The notes: generated by a model from the sequence alone, not told the origin. A DNA stretch of 64,000 nucleotides from Antedon mediterranea (GCF_964355755.1 NC_092671.1:38953304-39017303), one strand, 5' to 3'. Shown: positions 48,501-63,500, counted from the stretch's first letter. A program made the numbers and translations.

Positions 48501-51500
48501 TTACCTTGTTGATAAAATGACAATAAATAAATTATAGTATTGTGAAACTTTTTCTTTATTCTTAATGCTGTGGAATTAATTTTATCTATAAATTAATATA
48601 TTAATATAATTGCACTTGCACTGATGAAGCGCTAGTGTTGCCCGAAAGCTCTGCTAACTTTTCTGGCTGTTTACTTTATCGTTTTGATTTAGCTTTTCGC
48701 TTTTATTTTTGTATCTCCATTGAGATCCAGCCACTGATACCCACAGCATTGTCATTTTTTTCAGTATTTTGCCTTTGGATTTAATATAATATATATAATT
48801 AATTTTGTTATTTTCGTTTCGTTTATTTTCCACTTTTCAAATAACAGTTTTAGTTATATTGTATACAGTGTATATAATATGGGTGGATAGAGGTCACAGT
48901 AAGTTCATTAAACTTTAAGTCGGGCAATTAATAATTACATTTCAATTCGTATCTAGGCTTCCAGCCCGTGGTAGCATTGGACAGCAATTTTTTGCCAGTC
49001 TCATGAATGTGTCATTGCTTAAACGATTAAAGAAACATCTAACAGCCACTGCAGACTACCACCATAACCTGAGTAATCGCATGAGTATGTCAAATCGTAA
49101 CGGTGACGAAGACGGGAGTGGGACCCCACCAGAGCTGACAGAAGAGTACAAGTCAGAAGCGCAGTTTCATAAAAAACTTGTCACGTAAGTTGGAATAAAG
49201 TTTATAAATGTAAAATACTGGAGAATGGCAAGAATAGGCAAATAAAAATACATTTATTCATAAATCACAATAATAAGATATTATTTACTATGTACAATGT
49301 TTTAAGAAAATGATGAAATGGGGTGTCAAGAAACCCACAAGGTTTGTATGATAGAGATCCCAGATTACTCTACAAGAAAATTTATTTATTTATTTGTTGT
49401 TTGTTCCATACAAATTGTGAAATATACTGTAAAGTGGAGAATGTTTAAGGTGGAGAATGTTTAAGGTGGAGAATGTTTAAGGTGGAGAATGTTTAAGGTG
49501 GAGAATGTTTAAGGTGGAGAATGTTTAAGGTGGAGAATGTTTAAGGTGGAGAATGTTTAAGGTGGAGAATGTTTAAGAGATGAATAAGCAGTTTGATGTT
49601 ATTTATTTATTTTATTCGTTTTTTTTACTAGATTGCATTTTCAGTAACGTAATACTGCTTTTCAAAATTGTCAAGTTACAAGTTAAAACATGCATATACA
49701 GTCATGTTTGTTTTTAAATAATTTATACGTAATTTTACTTTCCATGGACCAGAGAAATTTCGAAATAAACGACTGAATGAATGATTCAATAACATATTGC
49801 TGTAGATAACTACCATAATACAGATACATTTTTTTCTCTAACTTTTATTTTACTTTCTCTGGACGCCCCTTCATTCAAGAAGAGCGCCACTGTTTCAAAA
49901 GTGTAGCTTCCAAATAAATTATTATATTATTGACTGCTTTCTGTCTTTCTTTACAGCCTTTACCAGACCTTTGCTTTATGGATAGAAGAGCCATTATTAC
50001 ATGACCCACAGATGTACCTTCCATCTCTACCAGAACAATACAATGCTGATCATTTAAGACTTTTATTCACAAACGATCAGCAGCCATGGTTAGAATACGT
50101 AGATACAGGTCGAATTGACTTTGAAATCCTTGATCAGGTCAAGTTCTGGCTGAAGCTGTCCAGTTCTGACGTGCCTGATATTGGCAATGCATCAATCAAC
50201 AACCACAATGAAACGGGTTAGTTTGTTTTTTTTTTTCAAAAGGTATTAGTTTCAAATTTTACAATTTTTCAATTGACAAAATGTCAGTGTGTAGCCTGTA
50301 GTACTATGTCTGTATATAAGATAAAATCAAACAAGATAAAATAGACATTATTTGTCCAATTATATGCTCTTAAGAGTATGAAGGCATGCATTTCAATGAA
50401 ATAAAAAATGAGTGTTTAAAATGCACTTATTCTGGAGAAACTTACTCAAAATGTATATAATTATAAGTTTTTCAAGAGACAAAAAAATACATACATAAAT
50501 AAAAAAAATAAAAGAATAAAAAGAAAAAAATGTTATTTTGTTGATGAACATCAGCTAGAATATAGAATAGACAACAAGAAAAATAATAAATAAATACATA
50601 ATGAAAAAAACAAATAAAAGAAGAAAAAAAATTAATTTTGTCTACCTTCAGCTACCAATAGGATCTTGAACCACCTTGAAAGTTACGACAAATCTCAGGG
50701 CCCACCAGAAGTGACGTCAGCAGAAGCGCCAGTCCCAGAAGTAAAACGTGAAATGTTAACGTCAGAAAATGAACTCGTAGCGAGTTTACATCAACATTTT
50801 GTATTACTAGTAGAATATGCAAGGTAAGTTAATCAAGATAATGGGGTTTTAACTATAAAGCTCTGTCTACACTATCAAACTAGTTTGACAAAAAAAAGTG
50901 TGATGTGCCCAAATATGGCAGTGATATGGTCAAATATGGTAGTGATATGACATCATCATGTCCATATATAAGCACATCACATTTGTTATCACATAAAGTT
51001 TGATAGTGTAGTAGACGGTGCTTTAGAGGCTAAGATAATGAAACTAGTGTAGTACACTTTATTTGGAAATGTTCTTTTTTTCAAACTAATAATTAGTAAG
51101 CTAACCTTGACAGTTTCGCTGTCCTGTTCGGACAGCTTCTTCAGAAATAATGACTTCTTTGTGACTTATTAAGAGGACACTTTCCCATGAAACAAGGTAA
51201 TACACTGTATGTTTTAAAAATTATCCCTTAGTATGTGTTCTACTCTACAGTGTTTTAGAGCAATTTAAGTATTTATTCAGAATTTTAATATATTTTTTTC
51301 AGCTGCTTTACCAAAAGAGAAACTATTCATGTTAGTTTAGATTGTACTTATGCAGAGCTGTCTCCAAAACTACAATACAACGAAACTACTGAGGTTAGTG
51401 CATTTTTTTTTAAACATCATTATACTTTAAGCTCTGTCTACTTTATGCGACAAAAAACTGTGATGTGCCCATATATGGACATGATGATGTCATATCACTA

Positions 51501-54500
51501 CCATATTTGGGCATATCACTACCATACCAATACCATATTTGTCCAACTAGTTTGATAGTGTAGACAGAGATTTAGTCTGTTACACTAAACACCGGCGTGA
51601 CTTTCTGTCACACATTTTTATCCATGTTCGACTTCTAATACCTCGCTGTGTACTTCTCTTATTGTCTAAGGGTTCTTTGAATATTACAGATATCTTGTAT
51701 GTAGTTTTACTTCTTTTTTTTTGTTAGAAACGACTACGCATTCCATGTTCTAGTGCCTTTAATCCAGCACATCGTTGTGATGGCCCAGCAGTCATCACTG
51801 TAACAGTAAGTTTGCATTTATATCAATACAGAATTTTCAGAAAAAAAAATTTAATTTTAGGAAAAGGTGTAAAACTGTTAAAAATTTTGTCTTTTTTTAA
51901 ATAAAATTAATGTCCATGTATATCAATAGTACAATATTTAGACCGATTTAGATAGCTCACATTGTATTAATGTCCAATTACTCAAAGTACACCAGATAAA
52001 TTTAGAGTTATTGTTAGATAATACATTTATTTGATGCTTACAGTACCAAGAGAAAAAAGTAAACAACACTGTATTCAGCAAGTTGGAAGAAAACCGAAAT
52101 GAATTCCAGCGTTTATTAGAAGAATCACAGACACCGCCGGCGGATGATATCGTAACAGCAGCGGTATTTGTTGAAAACACAATCACGTATGTTATTGTTT
52201 TTAATGCTTGGTTTCTACTAGAGATGCAACACAAGCATGTTGACCAATCACAAGCGATTATTTGAATATTCCATCGCTTGTGATTGGTCAAATCACTTAT
52301 TTTGCGTTCTGTCTCAAGTGGGAAACAAGCTTTAGTAACCAGGCAGTGATCTTTCCTGTGTTCAATACTTTCTAATTTTATTGACACTTCTGAGAAATTT
52401 TAAATTTACTTAACAAACAATGAAATAACAAATAAAATGAGCATTTAACAAAAAAATAGCATTTAACCGATTCCACTTTTTAAATTTACTGATAATTATC
52501 TCATTATAATCAAATAATTATTGGATAAATACAGTAATTTACCGATAATTTTGTTTGGCTGCGGAAACACGGCCCTAGTAATTTGATCATTATTACTTTT
52601 TAGTGATTTGATAAACTTCAACCGTACAGCAGAAGGAGAGGATTATGAGAAAAGCAAGAAGACCGGCATTGATTTGTTCTACTATTTTGCTAATCGCACG
52701 ACTGAAGATGTTCGCCACTACCCTCCTACACGACAGTTCTTCTCATCTTGTATAGAAATATTGGGACAGGTCAGCAAATTTCTTATTGTAATTCTCCTGA
52801 ATTCATATGAATTATTAATTTATATATAATTCAATTTAAAGAGGATCCCTGAATATTAGTTAACTTACTGGGCTAAACTGGATGGGTTACAGCTTGAACG
52901 ATGGTTGAAATAAAAAAAGAAAATAAAATATTTAAAATGTTACGAAAAGAATGTATTCCATTGCCTAGATGTGTAATATGAAATTGGAATTATAAAAGAA
53001 AATATTTGTCCTGTAAAGACTATATATAAAACACAAAAACATTACTAGTGTAATACTCTTCATCTAACATGTTTAGTTTAAACCATTAACAATATAACCT
53101 TGTTTCCTTTAGGAATTTATACGCAACACCCCAGACCAAGCTGTGCCTCTGCTGGACCTCATCATCAGTAACCTAGCCCTCGCTAACCTTCTATCCCCTA
53201 ACTTTAGGCCTAGTGCTTGTGCTGAGGAGTTTGTATCCATGTATTCTAAGGTTGTCAGTGTAACTATCAATGGTAGTCAGGACCTTGCAGTTATGCTGCT
53301 AACAAAGGTACAGTAAAACAACCTGCATAGTAATTCTTACCTTAGTAAAGTGAAGAGGTGCCTCTCATAAAAATTGTTTTTTTATAATGTAGAATATAAT
53401 TTGAATTTAATGTATCATAAATATGTATTAAAAGACGTTTACTATATAATTTCAATGCACAATTCAATGACGAAAAAATGTTTCGGGGAAACATTTTAAC
53501 ATTTTAACATTTTAAAGATTAAGTAAATAATAAAAAGTTCATATGTATTCCTGCATCAAGTCCCAAATTCATTTGTACCATTAAAAACACATTTCAAATA
53601 CCAGACTTTCCAGAAAACCAGACATATAGGCCAAGCCAAAGGTGTTTATTGTACAAATCAATCATTAAGAGCCAATGCTAAAAACCATATGCATAAAAAA
53701 TAATAACATTTTTCATTGTTTCTTTTAGTTTGACATTAATATGTGGTTGAGAAAATGTTCTCCTGACCGCAACAAGTGTCACCATCTCATTGAGATCATC
53801 GGTGAAGCTTTGAGTCTGTGTAAACAAGAGATCGACTCCAAACTACTGACTCAGTTTGAGATGTATCGCTCACATCTTCAAGTCTTGTTAACTCACCAAT
53901 TTCCCGAAAATTTTAACAGTGTTTTACAATTACTACTCAAAGGTAATTTTATGAATTTTAATTGATATGACTGAGAATAATTGCTTTGTTACTTCGACAT
54001 GTGGTTTAACTTATTTTTTATTATTTATTAGTTACAAATGTCTTTGATCTCCTGACTACAGGGTATACTAGTATGTATCAGCATAAAGGTGTTCTCCATA
54101 TTTGAACCATGCCCCTCAACCCAGTAAATGGTTGACCATGCCCAGTCAATGATTGACCATGTCCAGTCAATGATTGACCATGTCCAGTCAATGATTGACC
54201 ATGTCCAGTCAATGGTTGACCATGTCCAGCCAATGATTGACCATGTCCAGTCAATGATTGATCATGTCCAGTCAATGATTGACCATGTCCAGTCAATGAT
54301 TGACCATGTCCAGTCAATGATTGACCATGTCCAGTCAATCATTGATCATGTCCAGTCAATGATTGACCATGTCCAGTCAATCATTGACCATGTCCAGTCA
54401 ATCATTGATCATGTCCAGTCAATGATTGTATACTGTTTTATTTATTTATTATTTTGTCTGAAATGTATGGTTTTTATCTGATGTCAGCAAAGTATTCAAT

Positions 54501-57500
54501 TTCTAATTGTAACCATGTGACCACTGTCACACTAGCACAAAAAATACTAACTGATAATGAAAGAATGAAGTAAACATTCAAATAAATCTGTTTTTTTAGG
54601 TAGCCAAGCAGAAACGTTGCATCCTAATATTTGGTATGACTTTTTAAACACCATTGGATGCCCTGTGAGTCACCTTGATGAATCCCTTAGCAACGTTGAC
54701 TTCACTCAGGTTGTCATGCAAACCTCATCCTCCCTTACATTAGTTCATGTAAGTGCACTATTACTGCTATTTGATATTCTTTTATTAGGTTATATGCATT
54801 ATCATGCAATATAACCTTATTGATTTTGTCAGAATCTTTATTTATTCTTTCGTTGTTTATGACATAAACGCGGAGGGATCTTTGATTGGGTTGTTTTGTT
54901 CAAGTGTATAATGGCTTGATATGCTATTGTATTTGCGTTACCAAGATCGTATCTTTCATATTATAAATAATTAATATAATAATCTGACAAAATCAATAAA
55001 TAAATATTATTTTTATTTGAATCAATGTATAACCTATAATCTAGTTAATATGTTATGATTTTTTTATGTGTACATTTTGATTGATAGATGAATTAAGGCT
55101 ATGTTTATTATATTTGTCATCTCATTTTCCATCAAACCAGAAAATATTGTGAAGTATAGTAGATTGACCTGTGTCTATTTCTGGTATCTAAAGCTCTGTC
55201 TACACTATCAAACATTATGTAACAAAAAAAAAAGTGTGGTACCCATATATGGTCATATCACTACCATATTTGGGCACATCGCTACTATATTTGGTCATAT
55301 AATTACCATATTTGGACACATCATTTTGTTGGGAGCTGAATGCAATCCCTTTATTATTTTGTTAACTTCAGGTACAAGAAACAATAGCATGGTTGAGTAC
55401 ATTTTTCAGCAAGTTAAGGAACACTAACCCAGACCTAGCTAAGTTTGGACTCTACTCACAGTGGAAAGTGTACATCCAACCGTTAGCAAACCTATTCAGG
55501 TTTCTTATCACAGTGTACATTGTGCATGAATCTGCTAGAATAGTTGAACTTCAACAAAATCTTGAACAAGGTAATAGAGTCGTATTGTTTTCATTTGAAT
55601 TATCAAACAAACTCGCCAATTACAGGATGGATAAATTATTTTATAATTTAACGTGCTTATAAATTGTTTAGGCTTAAAGAATAGAGTTGAAAGAAGGCCG
55701 GACCTTGGGATTGGAAAGCAAGCACATTAACCTACAAGCTACAGCTCCACTACAACGCTTGTGATTATTATAATTATCCGTTCACACAGATAGATAACAA
55801 TCGGTTTTTATTTTCTTTCCAGGCATCCAAAGTCAGTGGATGGTAATATGTGGACTTTTTGCTCCATGGATCGACACGGTTCCAGTACCGTCTCCATCTG
55901 AGTAAGGATTATTTATGACTACATTGTGATCTAAAGATGTCATGTCTCTTGTCACACATCCGTTTATACTTAGTTCACTTACTTTATTTATTATTATTTA
56001 AAGTTTTTATTTATTTCAGCCCATCAAAAACAATTTTTCTGCCTGCGTGGGTTGAGGTAGACTGGCCATTAGGAGCTATTCTAGTGGCTATATTTGCTGA
56101 GGCGGTTAGGAGTTTGACAATACAGTTTCAACGTAAGTTATTGTTAAAAGATAAAAGAGAAATTATGCAGTGGAATTATGCTAATTACAATCATAAATAT
56201 GATTATCAACAGATTATTATTATTATTATTGTATGCTATATGTATTTCTTTTCAACATGTTAAATATATAAATAAATTTTTAACCTTCTAGCGTATCTGG
56301 CAGCCTCTGGCAAAGATGCAATGTCTCTTTTGTTGTTTTATTACGCAAACTCGCTAGCAAAGAAGGATGTCACAGAGGACGCTCTTCAAATTTACAACCG
56401 ACGATTTCAGGCATTACCATGGCATCAATATCATCCAGATATTCATTGTATGGACCTCATGTTAAAGGTAACTTAAACATTTTAAGAATATTAATGTTAA
56501 TGAGTTAATTAAAAAATCTGATTAAAAAGTTATTATTAAAAAGTTTGGTTTTTTGGGGCACCTGTATGTTGATAATGTGCACCTGTATGTTGATAATGTG
56601 CACCTGTATGCTGATAATGTACACCTGTATGTTGATTATAATGTACACCTGTGTGTTGATAATGTACACCTGTGTGTTGATAACGTACACCTGTGTGTTG
56701 ATTATAACGTACACCTGTGTGTTGATTATAACGTACACCTGTGTGTTGATTATAATGTACACCTGTATGTTGATAATGTGCACCTGTATGTTGATTATAA
56801 TGTGCACCTGTATGTTGATTATAATGTACACCTGTGTGTTGATTATAATGTACACCTGTGTGTTGATAATGTACACCTGTATGTTGATTATAATGTACAC
56901 CTGTATGTTGATAATGTACACCTGTATGTTGATAATGTACACCTGTATGCTGATAATGTGCACCTGTATGCTGATAATGTACACCTGTGTGTTGATTATA
57001 ATGTACACCTGTGTGTTGATTATAACGTACACCTGTGTGTGGATTATTATGTGCACCTGTGTGTTGATTATAATGTACACCTGTATGTTGATAATGTGCA
57101 CCTGTATGTTGATTATAACGTCCACCTGTATGTGGATTATAATGTGCACCTGTATGTTGATTATAATGTGCACCTGTATGTTGATTATAATGTGCACCTG
57201 TATGTTGATTATAATGTGCACCTGTATGTTGATTATAATGTGCACCTGTATGTTGATTATAATGTGCACCTGTATGTTGATAATGTGCACCTGTATGTTG
57301 ATAATGTGCACCTGTATGTTGATTATAACGTCCACCTGTATGTTGATTATAATGTCCACCTGTGTGTTGATTATAATGTCCACCTGTGTGTTGATTATAA
57401 TGTCCACCTGTGTGTTGATTATAATGTACACCTGTATGCTGATAATGTACACCTGTGTGTTGATTATAATGTACACCTGTGTGTTGATAATGTACACCTG

Positions 57501-60500
57501 TATGTTGATAATGTGCACCTGTATGTTGATTATAATGTCCACCTGTGTGTTGATTATAATGTACACCTGTATGCTGATAATGTACACCTGTGTGTTGATT
57601 ATAATGTACACCTGTGTGTTGATTATAATGTACACCTGTGTGTTGATAATGTACACCTGTATGTTGATTATAACCTCCACCTGTATGTTGATTATAATGT
57701 GCACCTGTATGTTGATTATAATGTGCACCTGTATGTTGATTATAATGTGCACCTGTATGTTGATTATAATGTGCACCTGTATGTTGATTATAATGTGTAC
57801 CTGTATGTTGATTATAACGTCCACCTGTATGTTTATTATAACGTCCACCTGTATGTTGATTATAACGTCCACCTGTATGTTGATTATAACGTGCACCTGT
57901 ATGTTGATTATAATGTGCACCTGTATGTTGATTATAATGTGCACCTGTATGTTGATAATGTGCACCTGTATGTTGATTATAATGTGCACCTGTATGTTGA
58001 TTATAATGTGCACCTGTATGTTGATTATAATGTACACCTGTATCTAATATGTACGTCCTTTCATCCATTTAGATGTATGAGTCCAATCCACCTGGTTGCT
58101 TTGTGTTTCTTAGCAACATCCTACCTATGATGAATTGGCCAGCAATACTTCAGTACTATACCCAAACAGAACATCCGACCACCGTCACTCGATTCTCTTC
58201 AAACTTTTTATCTATCCTGATTATGTTAGCATCAAATAAAAATATCATGACAAAGCCGGTAGGTATCCAAGCTTATGTAAACAATGATAAAATATAGGCT
58301 TAATTTTAGAATATATTTAAAATATGAGTGGAAGATGCTTAGCCTCGACTGATGCATCCAATATGGAAACAAAATATGTGATGTGTCTATATAGGGACAT
58401 GATGATGTCATATCACTGCCATATTTTGGCACAACACATTTTTGTCACATAAAGTTTTATAGTGTAGATAGAGTTTTAAAATGGTTATGTGTGGAAGATG
58501 TTTTGCTTGGACTGATCCATTTGTTTAAAGGGGTTTCCATTCTAACATGATTCAAAATATTATTTTCAGCTCAGTAAAGTACCAGCCTTCATTGCAAGTG
58601 CTCAATCGTTGGATTGGCATTGGTTGGACGCACAATCCTTTGAAGCGGCCACTCAGTGGCAGATAGAAAACTCGGACCCTCGGGACATTCTGTGCGCCAG
58701 GGGATACGTCAACAACAACATTACAGAGTAAGTTATTCAGAGTTCTTCCAAACAATAAGCTTTAACAATTAAGAAGACTTATATAACCAGATTCTATATT
58801 TTTACTACCGTTATCGCTATCTCTGTAAATTGGTCTTTATAACCAATAGATACAGCCTATACATTTGCTTTATTCTCAAACCTAATATCTGAAAATTAGT
58901 CTAGGAAGCCAAAAGGTATAATGCCTTTATTGTGCAACTCAAGCAAGCCCTTATCCTCAGTCATAAAATAATCTCACCCAAAACCTTTTTTTTCACAATG
59001 ACAAAAAAACTTCATTTTGAATAGCCAAACAAACGAAAAACCTACAGTATATTAAACTTTTAATTCTATAAATTTCTTTCATTAATTTATTGCATCATCA
59101 TCAGGAATTCACGTGTTCAGTATGGTTTGAGGTAGGCTGTTTGTGCAACCTTGTCCGTCGCTGCCATCCTTCGTTTTTAACAATCACTTTCTAATAAATG
59201 TCTTTGCAATCTTAAACTTCTTTATAGTGTTTATTGTACTTTATCTGCTTTGTATATAATGCTAATATTTTTTTTTCTGCATGTAGGTTTTAATAACATA
59301 AAGTAATTTTTTTATTTTGATATAAATTGTATATATTGTTTGTCACTAGCTATTACCTGCTACTGTACCTGCTTAAAAAGTCATTCTTATTTCACAGTTT
59401 GTGATTCAATTCAATGCACTTTGCTGTAAACCTAAAGCTCTGTTTACACTATCAAACTTCATGTGACAAAAAAATCTTATGTGCCCATATATGAACATGG
59501 TGATTTCATATCACTACTATATTTGAGTATATCACTACCATATTTGGGCACATCACACTTGTTTGATAGTGTGGACAGAGCTTTATACTCTGCTTACTCA
59601 TTCGTAACACACTACTACTACTTTTTTGTTAATTATATGTAATATAGCTGATCTGTCTTTTTTTAAAGAACCGTGTGAAAAATATAGTGTGTTCTGTCTT
59701 AATGTCTGTCTTCACTATCAAACTAGTTTGACAAACAAAGTGTGATGTACCCAAATATGGTAGTGATATGCCGAAAAAAGGTAGCGATATGATATCGTCA
59801 TTTTTGTCACATAAAGTTTGACAGTGTAGACAGAGCTTAACAATTATCAATTTAATTAAAAATCTTGTTACAATATGAATATTAATTTCTTTCTTTATAC
59901 AGCTTACTACGTGCAATTGCTGGTTTCAATTCCGAGTCAGCAGACTGGCCAGAGGGATCATTGAAACGCCACTCCTATGTGAACCTTTTGATTAGTCTGC
60001 TGTGTAAGGTGTCACACATGAAAGATGTGAACCAGGATATGTTTGAGAGCATCATCCACAATCTTCTCAATGATATTGAGATTGTTGGCACTGCAGGTGG
60101 GTTGCTTTAGTCATTTAATAATTAATGTAGCATACATACTTCGGATGGGATGTAAAGCTGTTGGTCCTGTGTACATAATATAGTGTACATTAAAGAACTT
60201 GGTACACTATTTCAAAAGAATAGGGGATCATCTCCCGGTGTGCTAATCTGTAGGCGCTGCACTGTTGGCTGTCGTGGGTCCAGAGGGCCTAATCCAAATT
60301 TCCTTAGTTTTCAATTACGCTTGAGGACCAGAATAAATATATCTAATATTTAACATTGACTAATTCGGGCGTCAATTTTATTTGCATTATTGTCAAATAA
60401 ATTATCATACCAGCGACCACACCACATGAGTGACCGGTATAAAAAAACAACAAATTACAAAATTTGGAGTTCACATTTAGAATAGAAATGAAGCATACTT

Positions 60501-63500
60501 GCCACCCATCAACTTAAATTGTTATCTTTGTTCATTTCAAGGTGGACTGACCATGGACCAGAATGTTGAATTAGTATCGTTGATCACCACAGTACTAAGT
60601 CTTCTTAATAACTGCAATCCCATTGGTGGACTCTTGACCGTGGCTCAAGAAAGTATTTTGAAGTGGATTGCAGTGACGTCCAGTAGCATGGTGTTACCGT
60701 TCATAACCGCTGCTTGTCGGGCATTAGCGTCAATTAAGGAGATGGCGCTGCTCATTGAGGTCTGCATATACACTCATTTCAAAGCAGGTAAAGCCTTTCA
60801 AGTTATTGTTTAAAATAAACATGTTTTCTATAGCTTTTTGGCATAACAAATGTTGTGTATATTGTGTGGAGCCTTTAAATCAATTGGGACTACTAGACAT
60901 ACTTCGCCTACAAAAACTCTGAAGTCTACACACACCAATGCGTAGGTTCAGTGTACACATCTTAGCTTATGTGCACTTTAAATAACCTAGTACTGTAGTA
61001 CATCTTCCTGGGTTCAATTCTGACCTAGTGCCAGTGTTCTTCACTTTCTAAGCCTAAATTAGACTTAATTTATAAGCACGGTAAATGATTAAACAGTTTA
61101 TCCATCCTGTAATTGAGGAGTTACACGCGTGTGAAATAAAAAAAAACATTATCACTTTATAATAGATTAATTATTAATATTAAATATAATTAATAGTTAA
61201 ATAATTATTATTAAATACATGATATTATTTCTTAGCTGATTTGAGTGTAGAAAATAAGTTTGGCTGGGGGCCAGTGCTTGGAGTGTTGGAAGTGCCAGAA
61301 CTATCTCCTCAAGAGTTTCTTGTGGAATGTGAAATGAATAGCTGTTACCTTATTATGTATGCGTATATCCTGCAAAACCTACCAAAGTGTAAGAGCTTAG
61401 AAGAGGAGCTTGCGTTACTTACAACATTCATCAACTGGAATATGCATTGTAAACCAAGGTTACAAAAAGATATTTTACATTTTAAATTTCACCCCGTTTT
61501 TAATAATAATAATCTTAATTAAATCTGTATGGCGCATAATACATATGGTCTCTATGTGCTGTGGACTCGGATGTTATACTTTTCATTGATATGCTTCTCC
61601 CCTAAGAGTCACGTCATGTCAGTGCAGCCACTATAAGCCACACTCTACGTCCATGTTCTTGAATATTCTTCTTTTAAAAGAACAAGCTCTAAGCCATGTT
61701 CATTATTAGATAACTAAATGTTGCATGTTTGATAATGGTCCGTCCCTAAGGATCTTTCCACGACATATACACTGTATGGCAGAGCATAAAAAGGGTTATC
61801 ACCTGCGGCAGATCCAGGATTTTGAAATGGAGGGCCTAATATTGGCAAATTTTAGGTGCCAAACTGAAATTATTAATTATTATTATTAATTTGCATTACA
61901 ATTTGCAAAATTTAGCGATCACTAGCCCCTTGCTTTTTTAAAAGTGTACACACTATTCCACAACATAGACCATACTCAAGTTGGTATTACTGTATGTATA
62001 TATTAATCCAAAGGCAAATTACTGGAAAATACTATCAGTTTCAGTGGCTGGATCTCAATGCAAATATATAGTATTGTAAATAAAATAAAAATATAGTAAA
62101 TATAATAATATAATATATATAATGACTCCACCCTGTCTCTTTTGTTGTATTTCTTTTATTCCTGTCCACCCAGGCAGCACTTGCCACCTCTTATACTATG
62201 ACGTTATCCAAATTCCTTCACTTGCACTGATGAAGGGCTAGTGTTGCCCGAAAGCTCTGCTAACTTTTCTGGCTGTTTACTTATTGTTTTGATTTAGCTT
62301 ATCGCTTTTTTTTTGTATCTCAATTGAGATCCAGCCACTGATACCCACAGCATTGTCATTTTGTATCTCCATTGAGATCCAGCCACTGATACCCACAGCA
62401 TTGTCATTTTGTATCTCCATTGAGATCCAGCCACTGATACCCACAGCATTGTTATTTTGTATCTCCATTGAGATCCAGCCACTGATACCCACAGCTTGTC
62501 ATTTTTTCAGTGCTTATTTTATTTTGTATCTCCATTTATATCCAGCCACTGATACCCACAGCATTGTCATTTTTTCAGTGCTTTTTTTTTTGTATCTCAA
62601 TTGAGATCCAGCCACTGATACCCACAGCATTGTCATTTTTTCAGTGCTTTTTTTTTTGTATCTCAATTGAGATCCAGCCACTGATAATCACAGCATTGTC
62701 ATTTTTTCAGTGTTTTTTTTTTTTGTATCTCAATTGAGATCCAGCCACTGATACCCACAGCATTGTCATTTTTTCAGTGATTTTTTTTTTTGTATCTCAA
62801 TTGAGATCCAGCCACTGATACCCACAGCATTGTCATTTTGTATCTCCATTGAGATCCAGCCACTGATACCCACAGCATTGTCATTTTTTCAGTGTTTTTT
62901 TTTTTTTTTGTATCTCCATTGAGATCCAGCCACTGATACCCACAGCATTGTCATTTTTTCAGTGTTTTTTTTTTGTATCTCAATTGAGATCCAGCCACTG
63001 ATACCCACAGCATTGTCATTTTTTCAGTGCTTTTTTTTTTTGTATCTCAATTGAGATCCAGCCACTGATACCCACAGCATTGTCATTTTGTATCTCCATT
63101 GAGATCCAGCCACTGATACCCATAGCATTGTTATTTTGTATCTCCATTGAGATCCAGCCACTGATACCCACAGCATTGTCATTTTTTCAGTGCTTATTTT
63201 ATTTTGTATCTCCATTTATATCCAGCCACTGATACCCACAGCATTGTCATTTTTTCAGTGCTTTTTTTTTTGTATCTCAATTGAGATCCAGCCACTGATA
63301 CCCACAGCATTGTCATTTTTTCAGTGCTTTTTTTTTTGTATCTCAATTGAGATCCAGCCACTGATACCCACAGCATTGTCATTTTTTCAGTGTTTTTTTT
63401 TTTTGTATCTCAATTGAGATCCAGCCACTGATACCCACAGCATTGTCATTTTTTCAGTGCTTTTTTTTTGTATCTCAATTGAGATCCAGCCACTGATACC

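Noticed and set aside
54078-54481. Repetitive peptides on both strands
   Set aside because: Artefact of the 21-bp minisatellite.
56505-58130. Open frames of about 500 codons on both strands with heptad/octad peptides
   Set aside because: Produced by the 21/24-bp minisatellite whose unit is a multiple of three; open in four frames and located in an EPG5 intron with good flanking exons.
62277-63417. Several 60-80 codon repetitive frames on both strands
   Set aside because: Artefact of the tandemly expanded tail of repeat R.
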